A DNA stretch of 44,713 bases from Chloroflexota bacterium (GTDB taxonomy: Bacteria > Chloroflexota > Chloroflexia > Chloroflexales > Chloroflexaceae): contig JAUQOZ010000193.1 in assembly GCA_030550625.1 (NCBI GenBank), positions 1 to 44,713 of the forward strand, given 5' to 3'. A model generated the notes under the pieces. That model was not told the DNA's origin. It worked only from the letters and a program-made list of their open reading frames with translations, and ran no database searches. A program made the translations under genes and the position numbers. Below are positions 1-6,774 of the stretch, piece after piece. How positions within the stretch are numbered: position 1 is the stretch's first letter; each line of letters starts with the position of its first letter.

Positions 1-2
1 TA

Positions 3-623
3 CCGCGCATCTTCATCTCTGAGCTGCGCGTCGGCGATCTTTCGCCGGAAGCGGCGGCCATTATTCGCAGCTATACCGATGAAGTGACCGCTGATCCGGT
101 TGATGCGCTCGATTTGGATGATGCGGCGCAGGTGGATGACTTCCTGCACCGTCCGCTCTGGCGCTTGCCCACGTGGGCCGATTATCAACGCTTGGCCGCC
201 GAGAGTGAGTATGCCGCGTGGGTGATTTACAACCGCTACTACCTCAATCACTTTACGATCACGGTGCATAACTTGCCCGCCGGCTACAACACCATCGCCG
301 ATTTCAACGCCTTCCTTGAACGGCACGGCTTCAAGCTCAACGATGCCGGCGGCAAGATCAAGGTCAGCCCTGACGGCAAACTGTTGCAGTCGAGCACCGT
401 CGCCGAGATGATCTGGGCCGAATTTGCCGGCGGCGAGCGCCACCAGATCGCAGGGTCGTATGTGGAGTTTGCCGAACGGCGTCCGCTTGATGCCTTTGCC
501 CATCTGCCGCCGCACGAGCTGCGCCGCGAACATCGCCGCGAAGGATTTGAGGCCGGCAACGCCGATAAGATCTTCGAGAGCACCTACAGCGCGCAGACAG
601 CCAAACGTTCTGAGGAGCGTTAA
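3..623 (+). CDS. DUF1338 family protein (HglS/YdcJ-like 2-oxoadipate dioxygenase/decarboxylase), 5' truncated
   Basis: The open frame runs from the window edge (first full codon at 3) to TAA at 621-623. The GTG at 84 used by the ORF track is internal, because coding continues upstream in frame (PRIFISELRVGDLSPEA), so the true start lies outside the window. The segment has family hallmarks: HFTITVHNL, an LNDAGG stretch, LLQSSTVAEM and YVEFAERR. DUF1338 proteins belong to the vicinal-oxygen-chelate fold. Characterised members (HglS, YdcJ) are Fe(II) enzymes that convert 2-oxoadipate to 2-hydroxyglutarate in lysine catabolism. The visible His of HFTITVH and Glu of VEFAER are plausible metal ligands by family comparison. 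The substrate in this organism is unknown. The gene is followed at once by a palindrome and converges on the glutaredoxin gene. Confidence 0.8.
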   Translation, partial: PRIFISELRVGDLSPEAAAIIRSYTDEVTADPVDALDLDDAAQVDDFLHRPLWRLPTWADYQRLAAESEYAAWVIYNRYYLNHFTITVHNLPAGYNTIADFNAFLERHGFKLNDAGGKIKVSPDGKLLQSSTVAEMIWAEFAGGERHQIAGSYVEFAERRPLDAFAHLPPHELRREHRREGFEAGNADKIFESTYSAQTAKRSEER

Positions 624-626
624 GTA

Positions 627-657
627 GGTAGGGGCAGAGCACTGCTCTGCCCCTACC
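627..657. terminator. Perfect 15-bp palindrome between convergent genes (dispersed repeat, likely bidirectional terminator)
   Basis: Arms GGTAGGGGCAGAGCA and TGCTCTGCCCCTACC flank a single central C. The element begins 4 nt after the stop of the DUF1338 gene and ends 2 nt before the stop of the convergent glutaredoxin gene. There is no U-tract, so the terminator role is inferred from position and stem strength. The same core recurs at 5412-5465 and in the right-end repeats. Confidence 0.6.
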
Positions 658-659
658 GA

Positions 660-911
660 TTACGCCAACTGGCTCAATTTCTCTTGCAAAGCCCGGTTCG
701 ATGGCTCCACCAAAATCGAACCATCGGGGAAGACGATCGTCGGCACACTCTGATTGCCGTTGTTGACCTTCACCACAAACTCGGCTGCGGCTGGATCGTG
801 TTCGATGTTGATGTAGGTGTACGGTGCGCCGTGCTGGTCAAGCACCCGCTGAGCGCGGCGGCAATCGGGGCACCAGTTGGTGCCGTAGACGACGATAGGT
901 TGCAGTGACAT
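660..911 (-). CDS. Glutaredoxin-like (mycoredoxin/NrdH-type) thiol-disulfide oxidoreductase
   Basis: An 83-residue single-domain thioredoxin fold. The redox motif WCPDC (Cys14, Cys17) sits after the first beta strand. The cis-proline segment SVPTIVF and the terminal VEPSN motif are typical of small glutaredoxin/mycoredoxin proteins. Such proteins reduce mixed disulfides in the cytoplasm, drawing electrons from a low-molecular-weight thiol or thioredoxin reductase; which partner applies here cannot be told from sequence. The ATG is preceded by a strong GAGGAGG site. It lies downstream of the YceI gene on the same strand, with a hairpin (939-963) between them, so co-transcription is uncertain. 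It converges with the DUF1338 gene across a perfect palindrome. Confidence 0.85.
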   Translation of the reverse strand: MSLQPIVVYGTNWCPDCRRAQRVLDQHGAPYTYINIEHDPAAAEFVVKVNNGNQSVPTIVFPDGSILVEPSNRALQEKLSQLA

Positions 912-938
912 AGCCTCCTCACCAGATGTATTCCACGA

Positions 939-963
939 ATGAAGCCGCGTGAAGCGGCTTCAT
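939..963. other. Intergenic hairpin between the YceI and glutaredoxin genes
   Basis: Stem ATGAAGCCGC / GCGGCTTCAT (10 bp, perfect) with a 5-nt loop. It lies downstream of the YceI stop and just upstream of the glutaredoxin ribosome-binding site on the minus strand. No T-run follows in the direction of transcription, so it may be a weak terminator or an mRNA-processing or stability hairpin. Confidence 0.45.
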
Positions 964-1001
964 CATGAAGTATACCAGTATTTTGTGCGCCTGCTGTCGG
1001 T

Positions 1002-1550
1002 TTACGCTGCGACCGGCTCCTCTTGCGGCACCTGCTTGACAATCTCGATCTCGATCTCGATTGTCACCTCGTCGCCAACCAGTACGCCACCCGTCTCCAA
1101 CGCGACATTCCACGTCAGACCCCAATCTTTGCGGTTGATCTTGGTGCTGGCGCTGAAGCCGGCGCTGATCGTGCCCCACGGCGACTTCGATTGGCCGTTG
1201 TACTCGACCTCAAGCGTTACTTCACGGGTGACGCCGCGGATGGTCAGGTCGCCGATGATGCGGCCATGGCTGTCGTCAATGACCTCAATCCGCTTGCTGG
1301 TAAACGTGATCGTTGGGTAGTTAGCGACATCGAGGAAATCAGGTGACATCAGGTGGCCGTCGCGCCGCTCGTCGCGGGTGTCGATGCTGGTCGCGTCGAT
1401 GGTGACTTGTACCGACGAATTGGCCGGGTTCTGCTCATCAAAATTGACCGTGCCGTCAAACCGGCTAAAGCGGCCACGCACCTTCGAGATCATCATGTGG
1501 CGAACCGAGAAGGTAATCATCGAGTGTGAAGCGTCAATCACCCACGTCAT
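1002..1550 (-). CDS. YceI family protein (polyisoprenoid-binding-like lipocalin fold)
   Basis: 182 residues covering the complete YceI domain. The N-terminal MTWVIDASHS strand, SVRHMMISKVRGRF, the central DSxxGRIIGDLTIRGVTREV block and the C-terminal KINRKDWGLTWN segment are all typical. YceI proteins form an extended lipocalin-like beta barrel that holds a long amphiphilic ligand such as a polyisoprenoid; the role in this organism is unknown. No signal peptide or membrane segment is visible, so the protein is predicted cytoplasmic, unlike E. coli YceI, which is periplasmic. The ATG has an AGGAGC site upstream. The C-terminus carries a short acidic low-complexity tail. Neighbours on the same strand are a glutaredoxin (downstream) and OsmC (upstream), which fits a stress-response neighbourhood. 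Confidence 0.88.
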   Translation of the reverse strand: MTWVIDASHSMITFSVRHMMISKVRGRFSRFDGTVNFDEQNPANSSVQVTIDATSIDTRDERRDGHLMSPDFLDVANYPTITFTSKRIEVIDDSHGRIIGDLTIRGVTREVTLEVEYNGQSKSPWGTISAGFSASTKINRKDWGLTWNVALETGGVLVGDEVTIEIEIEIVKQVPQEEPVAA

Positions 1551-1669
1551 ACGGTTGTTGCTCCTGTGAGATTCAGCATATCTTGTTCACGTAACCCAGC
1601 ATAACGGGTGCGCGTCAACACGAGCGTCAACAGGAGCGTGAACAGCGGGCAAGGGGTTTGAGAAATGAG

Positions 1670-1694
1670 AGAGACGGCCCAGCGGGCCGTCTCT
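1670..1694 (-). terminator. Rho-independent-type terminator of the OsmC gene
   Basis: Perfect 11-bp stem AGAGACGGCCC / GGGCCGTCTCT with a 3-nt loop, 20 nt past the OsmC stop. In the minus-strand direction it is followed by a pyrimidine-rich tract (TCTCATTTCTC). The position and shape fit an intrinsic terminator that separates OsmC from the YceI gene. Confidence 0.7.
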
Positions 1695-1714
1695 GCGCTG
1701 CTGGTTGGTACGCG

Positions 1715-2155
1715 CTAGTTTGCCTCATCCAACGACGGCACGATCTCGTAGCGGTAGCGAATATCCACCGTGGCGCCAAGCATGCGCCAGACCGGGCAAT
1801 AGCGGTCGCGTGACAACTCGATCGCGCGTTCGAGCGCCGCCGGATCGACCTCACCGGCGCAGCGGTAGACCAGCTCGATCTCGGTGTATGGCTTGGGATA
1901 CTCGTCGCCGCGCACGCCTTGCGCCCGTACTTCAAGGCCGGCAACTGGCTGGCGCTTCTTGCGCAAGATGCTGATGACGTCCATCGCTGAACAACCGGCC
2001 AACGCCATCAGTACCGTCTCCATCGGCGAAGGGCCGGCAAGATCAGTATTGCCTTCGTGCGGGCTATCGAGTTCGATCGGGCGGCCCGAATTGGCCACGG
2101 CGGTAAAATGGAGACCTTCGCGCAGGCGGACGCTGGCGTTAATGACTGCTCCCAT
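1715..2155 (-). CDS. OsmC/Ohr family peroxiredoxin-like protein
   Basis: 146 residues from ATG 2155, which has a GAGAGG site about 7 nt upstream. The longer ORF-track start adds 26 residues rich in Cys, Arg and Gln that no OsmC protein carries, so it is rejected. The family's two catalytic cysteines are visible: Cys55 in the PMETVLMALAGCSAMD helix and Cys120 in DRYCPVWRML. OsmC/Ohr enzymes reduce organic hydroperoxides through this cysteine pair in the cytoplasm. The spacing and the KKRQ segment after the first helix look more like the YhfA/OsmC-like branch than classical Ohr, so the substrate is uncertain. It is transcribed divergently from crtY and has its own terminator. Confidence 0.88.
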   Translation of the reverse strand: MGAVINASVRLREGLHFTAVANSGRPIELDSPHEGNTDLAGPSPMETVLMALAGCSAMDVISILRKKRQPVAGLEVRAQGVRGDEYPKPYTEIELVYRCAGEVDPAALERAIELSRDRYCPVWRMLGATVDIRYRYEIVPSLDEAN

Positions 2156-2212
2156 ACACAACCTCTCAAGGTAGGCGGCGAATTGGCAGGCAAACCGGCA
2201 TTGCCGCCGATC

Positions 2213-2246
2213 TTGCCGCTTCCAGTATAGCACTCCGGGTTATAAT
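2213..2246 (+). promoter_or_regulatory. Candidate promoter for crtY
   Basis: A perfect TATAAT at 2241-2246 lies in the osmC-crtY divergent gap. The -35 is poor: TTGCCG at 2213 is too distant (22 bp) and CTTCCA at 2219 has a 16-bp spacer but weak match. The predicted start of transcription (about 2253) leaves a sensible leader for the ATG at 2289 but only about 12 nt for the ATG at 2265, which mildly favours the later start. Confidence 0.4.
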
Positions 2247-2288
2247 GCAAAAAGGGCAGGCCAAATGGCCGCAGGGAGAACAGGGCGT

Positions 2289-3464
2289 ATGGACTACGAT
2301 TACATCATTGCCGGCGCCGGCGCCGCCGGTCTCAGTCTGGCCTATCACCTTGGGCAGAGCGCACTGGCCGAACACTCGATCCTCTTGATTGACCCTAACC
2401 AAACGCGGCGGAATGATCGCACGTGGTGCTTTTGGGAAGTGGGCCGCGGCCCGTTTGAAGCGGTCGTGTCGCGGCGTTGGGATCATCTCTGGCTCTACGA
2501 TGAGCGCTGGTCGGCACGGCTAGCGATTGCGCCGTACCAGTACAAGTTGATACAGGGCATTGACTTTTACCGGTTTGTTGACGACTGGATGGCGAGCCGC
2601 CCGCAGATTACGCGCATACAGGGCAATGTCGAACGGTTTGTCGAGTTGCCTGATGGGGTGGCGGTGACGGTCGGCGGCAAGACCTACACCGCGCGGTTTG
2701 GTTTCAACAGCGTCTACCGGCCAACACCGGTGCCGCCCGGGTATCATGCGTGGTTGCAGCATTTTAAGGGGTGGGTGATCACAACCCCGCAACCGGTGTT
2801 CGACGCCGAAGCAGCCACCTTCATGGATTTTCGCATCCCGCAAGTGGGTGATGTGCGGTTTGGTTACGTCTTGCCGTTCGATGCCCATACTGCGCTGGTC
2901 GAGTACACGATCTTCTCGCCGCAACTGGTCAGCCAAGCCGAATACGAAGCCGGTTTACAGCAGTATATCGCCGAACAGTTAGGCATCGACCGCTACGAGA
3001 TCACGCACGTCGAATATGGCGTTATTCCGATGAGCGACGTGCCGTTGCCGCTGCGGCCCAGCCCGCACGTGCTCAATATCGGCACCGCCGGCGGGATGAG
3101 CAAGCCGTCCACTGGCTATACCTTCCAACGCATCCAGTGGCAGACGCGGCAAATCGTTGAGAGTTTGATCAAACACGGCCATCCGTTCTACCCGCAGCCG
3201 CGCTTTAACCGCCATGCGTGGATGGATAGCGTGCTGCTCAATGTGCTCGATGCCGGACGCACGCCGGGCCATCGCTTCTTCGCCAATCTGTTCCGCCACA
3301 ACCCGATCCAGCGCGTGCTGCGGTTCCTCGATGAAGAGACGACGCTTGCCGAGGATGTGGCGTTGATGGCGACGGTCGAAATTATGCCTTTTGCGATTGC
3401 GGCGCTCGCGGTGGCATGGGGCCGGATGAGCGCGCTGGGCCGGCGCGAATTGGAAATGGGTTGA
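2289..3464 (+). CDS. crtY: Lycopene beta-cyclase, CrtY type
   Basis: 391 residues from ATG 2289, which places the dinucleotide-binding strand at the N-terminus (DYIIAGAGAAGLS, residues 4-16) as in the family; ATG 2265 would add eight residues. CrtY hallmarks are visible: DRTWCFWE (about 43-50), GGMSKPSTGYTF in the C-terminal half, and a FLDEET motif (346-351) matching the catalytic FLEET region of CrtY/CrtL cyclases. The enzyme closes beta-ionone rings on lycopene or gamma-carotene in a redox-neutral, FAD-dependent reaction at the membrane. A C-terminal hydrophobic stretch (VEIMPFAIAALAVAW) could anchor it. The gene stands alone with its own promoter and terminator; no other crt gene is in the window. 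The sequence reminds me most of Bacteroidota/Deinococcus-type CrtY. Confidence 0.9.
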   Translation: MDYDYIIAGAGAAGLSLAYHLGQSALAEHSILLIDPNQTRRNDRTWCFWEVGRGPFEAVVSRRWDHLWLYDERWSARLAIAPYQYKLIQGIDFYRFVDDWMASRPQITRIQGNVERFVELPDGVAVTVGGKTYTARFGFNSVYRPTPVPPGYHAWLQHFKGWVITTPQPVFDAEAATFMDFRIPQVGDVRFGYVLPFDAHTALVEYTIFSPQLVSQAEYEAGLQQYIAEQLGIDRYEITHVEYGVIPMSDVPLPLRPSPHVLNIGTAGGMSKPSTGYTFQRIQWQTRQIVESLIKHGHPFYPQPRFNRHAWMDSVLLNVLDAGRTPGHRFFANLFRHNPIQRVLRFLDEETTLAEDVALMATVEIMPFAIAALAVAWGRMSALGRRELEMG

Positions 3465-3496
3465 TCGGGAATAGAGTCGATTGCGTTGACAGCCTT

Positions 3497-3525
3497 GAGC
3501 GCCGCGCAAACGTGCGGCGCTCTTT
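3497..3525 (+). terminator. Intrinsic terminator of crtY
   Basis: Stem GAGCGCCGC / GCGGCGCTC (9 bp, extendable through G-U and C-G pairs) followed by TTTAGTATT, 33 nt past the crtY stop. This is a textbook stem plus T-rich tail on the plus strand. Confidence 0.8.
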
Positions 3526-3599
3526 AGTATTGGATTCTTGCCAATAAATTAAGGGTAATGTTGTCGCGAAAGATTCGCCAAAGGTTATTTTCCTTTCTC

Positions 3600-3628
3600 T
3601 TGCAAACGACATTGCATTTGGCTACTGT
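3600..3628 (+). promoter_or_regulatory. Weak candidate promoter upstream of the tandem paralogs
   Basis: TTGCAA (3600-3605) and TACTGT (3623-3628) are spaced by exactly 17 bp, about 30 nt before a GAGAGGAG ribosome-binding site. Matches to consensus are 4/6 and 3/6, so this is only a candidate. The rest of the 220-bp gap after crtY holds the terminator and no gene. Confidence 0.3.
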
Positions 3629-3666
3629 GCAACCAAGATATCAGCCCAGCGAGAGAGGAGACGCCT

Positions 3667-4186
3667 ACGCCTACCTCTACTCCCATGCTTGAATGGCAAG
3701 CGCATGCATCGCCGTTTCGCAATCGCAAGCTTCTCAAGCAGTGGGCCGTGATTTTGGCGGTGATGCATGGTTTGCCGATCTTGTGGCTCGTCTTCATTGG
3801 CGGCAAGCAAGCAGCAGGGTTCATGTTCCTCATTGGGCTCGCTGTCGCGGCGGTTTCGCTGACGGTGTTTGTGATCGCAGCGTGGCTGTCCGATCGGATG
3901 GGATACCGGTACTCATTTAGTTATGTTCAATGAAGGCGTGATGGCGCAGGTTGGCCTGCCGGCGAGCGCGACGCTACCGGTGGCGTGGAAGACGGGCCCC
4001 CAGCCAATATCGCTGTCGAACATCGTTGATGCCGTGCTCTGGAGGGATGTGCAATACACGGAGGTGGATGAACCATCGCGGCAAATTATGTTGCACCGCC
4101 GTGGCAGGGGGCCGTTTCTGCTCGCCTGCACTGCCGACAATGTTGACCGAGTGTACGCCTTTGTACGGTCGAAAACGTGCCGGTAG
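3667..4186 (+). pseudogene. Frameshifted first copy of a tandem two-TM membrane protein family
   Basis: Two overlapping ORFs (3685-3933 and 3923-4186) together match the full length of the two paralogs that follow. The N-terminal part has LEWQAHASPFRN and two hydrophobic segments. The C-terminal part ends GPFLLACTADNVDRVYAFV, like GPPFLLACNADNFATVREIV of the next copy. Skipping a single base (c3928) joins them as FSYVNEGV, aligning without gaps to FQLDDEGV of copy 2, so a +1 insertion is the simplest lesion. The start is also odd. A strong GAGAGGAG site lies 6 nt before an ACG codon at 3667, exactly where copies 2 and 3 start relative to LEW, while ATG 3685 is far from any site. A sequencing error or programmed frameshift are alternatives. 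Function unknown. Confidence 0.7.
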
Positions 4187-4283
4187 CGATGCGTGGCGCG
4201 CTAGGCCGCCTCACCGCCGGTAGTGATTGCAGTCCGGATCTATGCCCCATGACGCTGGACGGTTGTAGCAAGGGAAGGAATAT

Positions 4284-4826
4284 ATGAATTCGGCCACGCT
4301 GTTGCTGGAATGGAAGATTGATGCGTCGCCGTTCCGGAATCGGGTCGTGCTCCAGCAGATGGGGTTGGTGTTCGGCATTCCGATCGTGTTGGTTGGGATG
4401 TTTGTCGTTGCGATCACGGAGCAGAATCGGTGGCAAATCGCTGTGCAGGTCATGGCGATGACCGGTGGCGTGATACTGGGATTGTTGCTAGTGGTGATGT
4501 TCCTGTTCACCCTCGTGGGGTACGAGCAGTATTTTCAACTTGACGACGAGGGTGTGCAGGCGAAGGTCAGCGGGCGCACCAGCGCCTTTTTGAAACTGGT
4601 GCGGATTGGCTTGCTGTTCAGTGGCCGGCCCTCGGCAATGGGAGCCGGGCTCGTGATGCGCACCGGCGATGCGATTCGCTGGCACAATGTGACTAAGGTG
4701 GAAGTTCATGAACGGCAGCGCCAGATGACCCTCTACCGCAAAGGCGGGCCGCCGTTTCTGCTCGCTTGCAACGCCGACAATTTTGCGACGGTGCGCGAGA
4801 TTGTGCAGGCGAAAACGAGGACGTAG
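4284..4826 (+). CDS. Two-TM membrane protein with C-terminal soluble domain, tandem paralog 2 (function unknown)
   Basis: 180 residues from ATG 4284, preceded by AAGGGAAGG. After a short N-terminal segment with LEWKIDASPFRN come two hydrophobic stretches (about 27-50 and 60-84), then a soluble, probably beta-rich domain. That domain includes YFQLDDEGVQAKVSGR and DAIRWHNVTKVEVHERQRQMTLY, and ends in FLLACNADNFATVREIVQAKT. The architecture (two TM then a cytoplasmic PH-like beta domain closed by a helix) resembles YcxB-like or bacterial-PH membrane proteins, but I cannot place it in a named family. It is the intact middle member of three adjacent paralogs, which points to local gene duplication. 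Intergenic spacing of 48-97 bp is consistent with one transcript. Confidence 0.75.
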   Translation: MNSATLLLEWKIDASPFRNRVVLQQMGLVFGIPIVLVGMFVVAITEQNRWQIAVQVMAMTGGVILGLLLVVMFLFTLVGYEQYFQLDDEGVQAKVSGRTSAFLKLVRIGLLFSGRPSAMGAGLVMRTGDAIRWHNVTKVEVHERQRQMTLYRKGGPPFLLACNADNFATVREIVQAKTRT

Positions 4827-4874
4827 AGATTTTGTTGTTACGCTAACGCACGCTTTGCTTAGAAAGTGTCACGT

Positions 4875-5417
4875 ATGAATTCCCCTGCGGTTGCGCTCGA
4901 ATGGCAGGTTGATGCATCACCGTTTCGGAACCCGGCCATTTGGCGGCAAATGGCGCTGGTGTTTGGCGTCCCGATCCTATTGCTTGGCTTGTTGATCGCC
5001 ATTGTGACCGAACACGATCGCTGGCTCACCGCCTTGCGGGTGATCGGTATTGGCGCTGCTGCTGTACTGGGTTTGCTGTTGGTCGCGATGGTGCTGTTCA
5101 AGTTGCTTGGCTACCAGCAACATATTCAGCTTGACGAGACAGGCGTGCGATCTCAGGTCAGCGGTCGGGCGCCGGTCTTTATGAAGACGGCGCGAGCCAG
5201 ATCGCTCTTGAGCGGGCAGACTTCAGTGGCGGCTTCCGGGATGGCGGTGCGCACGAACTATGCGATCCGCTGGGGGCAGGTGTGGAAGGTGGACGTTGAC
5301 GAACAAAAGTACGAACTGTTCCTCTACCCTCCCAGCGGGCCGCCGTTGTTGCTGGCTTGCACCGCTGAGAATTTTGCGACGGTGCGCGAGATTGTGCAGG
5401 CGAAAACGGGGGCGTAG
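4875..5417 (+). CDS. Two-TM membrane protein with C-terminal soluble domain, tandem paralog 3 (function unknown)
   Basis: 180 residues from ATG 4875, the same length as paralog 2, and both begin MNS. The ORF-track GTG at 4866 adds MSR and has no better ribosome-binding site. The layout is identical to paralog 2: LEWQVDASPFRNP, two hydrophobic segments, HIQLDETGVRSQVSGR, AIRWGQVWKVDVDEQ and a closing LLACTAENFATVREIVQAKT. The last 13 residues are almost identical to those of paralog 2 (FATVREIVQAKT), also at DNA level, suggesting recent duplication or gene conversion. The stop codon lies within the left arm of the 5412-5465 inverted repeat, and the gene converges on aroB. No functional assignment is possible from sequence. 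Confidence 0.75.
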   Translation: MNSPAVALEWQVDASPFRNPAIWRQMALVFGVPILLLGLLIAIVTEHDRWLTALRVIGIGAAAVLGLLLVAMVLFKLLGYQQHIQLDETGVRSQVSGRAPVFMKTARARSLLSGQTSVAASGMAVRTNYAIRWGQVWKVDVDEQKYELFLYPPSGPPLLLACTAENFATVREIVQAKTGA

Positions 5418-5465
5418 GGGCAGATCACGCTCTGTCTTGGGGCCGAGCACGCTCTGCCCCTACGC
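5412..5465. terminator. Inverted repeat between convergent paralog 3 and aroB (dispersed GGGGCAGAGC family)
   Basis: Outer arms GCGTAGGGGCAGA (5412-5424) and TCTGCCCCTACGC (5453-5465) are perfect 13-bp complements. The left arm overlaps the TAG stop of paralog 3, and the right arm ends 1 nt before the aroB stop codon. The interior holds two degenerate copies of the same short palindrome. Likely acts as a shared terminator for both strands. Confidence 0.6.
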
Positions 5466-5466
5466 C

Positions 5467-6585
5467 CTACGCCGGTGATAACACCGTTTCGATCACCTCG
5501 ATTGGCACATCGCTGCGCACGGTGACGTGCCCGATGGCGGTGGGCAACACCCAGCGCACCTTGCCGGCCTGCACCTTCTTGTCGCGAGTGATGAGCGCCA
5601 AAATCGCTTCGCGGTCAAGGTCTGCCGGCATTGCGGTAGCGAGGCCGTAAGCGGCGAGCAAGGCACGCTGCCGTTCGACCAGCTCTGGCGTACACATTCC
5701 GAGCGTGACCGCGATCCGCGCCGCGGCGTCCATGCCGATCGCGACGCATTCGCCGTGCAGCAGGCGGTAGCCAAGCAGTTGCTCGACCGCGTGGCCGATA
5801 GTGTGGCCGTAGTTGAGTGTAATCCGTTCGCCGCGCTCGAATTCGTCAATCGAGACGACTTCAACCTTCACTGCGACAGCGCGGGCGATGATGCCGGTGA
5901 GTTCGGCGGTCAACTCGGCGTCGCCGGCGTCCCACGCGGCGGGGTTGGCAGCGTGCCAGCCGCGCGCAGCGGCGAGGTCTTCGAGGGCGGCAAACAGACC
6001 GGCGTCGCGGATGACGCCATGCTTGATCACTTCGGCCCAACCGGCGCGTAACTCACGAGGGGGGAGCGTCGCCAGCAGGTTGGTGTCGGCCAGCACCAGC
6101 CGGGGTTGGTGAAAGGCGCCGATCAGGTTCTTGCCCAACGGATGGTTAATGCCGGTCTTGCCGCCGACGGCGGCATCGACCATCGCCAAGAGGGTGCTGG
6201 GCAGTTGCACCAACGCCACGCCACGCAAGACGGTCGCCGCGGCGAAGCCGGCCAGATCGCCGATCACGCCGCCACCCAGCGCCAACACGGCGTCGCGCCG
6301 CTCGATGCCGTTACCGATCATCCAATCGTAGAGCCGGTGCAGTTCGGTGAACGACTTGCTGTTTTCCCCTGACGGAACCGTGATGGTATGCACGCGGTAG
6401 CCGGCGGCGCGCAGGGTGGCCGCTGTCTGCTCGGCGACCGCCGCCAGATGCTCATCGGCGACCAGCCAGAGCGCGCCGCGCAAGCCAAGCTCGGCGAGCC
6501 GGTCAGCGAGGGTCGCCAACACGCCTGCGCCGGTGACGACCGGATATTGGGTGGTGCTGGTGGTGACGGTGAGGGTGGTTGTCAT
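5467..6585 (-). CDS. aroB: 3-dehydroquinate synthase
   Basis: 372 residues, normal length for AroB. The enzyme converts DAHP to 3-dehydroquinate, the second step of the shikimate pathway, using NAD+ and a divalent metal in the cytoplasm. Visible signatures are VPSGENSKS, the NAD-binding GGGVIGDLAGFAAA, TTLLAMVDAAVGGKTGIN, the Lys-containing WAEVIKHG, the metal-binding histidines in LNYGHTIGHAVE, and LHGECVAIGM. The ATG has an AAGG site 8 nt upstream. No other aro gene is adjacent. The gene has its own candidate promoter (6665-6693) after the terminator of the moeA unit, and a leader hairpin. Confidence 0.96.
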   Translation of the reverse strand: MTTTLTVTTSTTQYPVVTGAGVLATLADRLAELGLRGALWLVADEHLAAVAEQTAATLRAAGYRVHTITVPSGENSKSFTELHRLYDWMIGNGIERRDAVLALGGGVIGDLAGFAAATVLRGVALVQLPSTLLAMVDAAVGGKTGINHPLGKNLIGAFHQPRLVLADTNLLATLPPRELRAGWAEVIKHGVIRDAGLFAALEDLAAARGWHAANPAAWDAGDAELTAELTGIIARAVAVKVEVVSIDEFERGERITLNYGHTIGHAVEQLLGYRLLHGECVAIGMDAAARIAVTLGMCTPELVERQRALLAAYGLATAMPADLDREAILALITRDKKVQAGKVRWVLPTAIGHVTVRSDVPIEVIETVLSPA

Positions 6586-6626
6586 CGTGATAGCCTTGGG
6601 TACACGGATCTACGTCTTGACGTTCG

Positions 6627-6654
6627 TCACGCTCAGGCGATGAGGCGAGCGTGA
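6627..6654 (-). other. Hairpin near the 5' end of the aroB leader
   Basis: TCACGCTC / GAGCGTGA (8 bp, perfect) with a 12-nt loop lies about 40 nt upstream of the aroB ATG and just downstream of the candidate -10 box. It would form at the extreme 5' end of the mRNA, where such stems often protect against decay. No attenuator or riboswitch pattern is evident. Confidence 0.35.
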
Positions 6655-6664
6655 GCAAGGCTCA

Positions 6665-6693
6665 ATCATACCATTCCTTGGCGAGCATGAGTA
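6665..6693 (-). promoter_or_regulatory. Candidate promoter of aroB
   Basis: On the minus strand TATGAT (plus 6670-6665) matches the -10 consensus at 5 of 6 positions. A TACTCA (6693-6688) lies 17 bp upstream, matching -35 at 3 of 6. It falls between the twin-palindrome terminator of the moeA unit and aroB, where a promoter is needed. Confidence 0.35.
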
Positions 6694-6706
6694 TCGGGGA
6701 GGGGAG

Positions 6707-6756
6707 GCGGCAGTGAAACTGCCGCATGCCAAAGGCTAAGGCAGTTTCACTGCCGC
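6707..6756 (-). terminator. Twin palindrome / terminator after the moeA unit
   Basis: Perfect 17-bp inverted repeat GCGGCAGTGAAACTGCC / GGCAGTTTCACTGCCGC with a 16-nt loop. Each arm is itself a palindrome (GGCAGT-gaa-ACTGCC), so either one long stem or two small hairpins can form. It lies just past the small ORF downstream of moeA, so it probably ends that transcript. The same twin design recurs at 29482-29532. Confidence 0.6.
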
Positions 6757-6774
6757 ATTCCATACTAGCAATCG

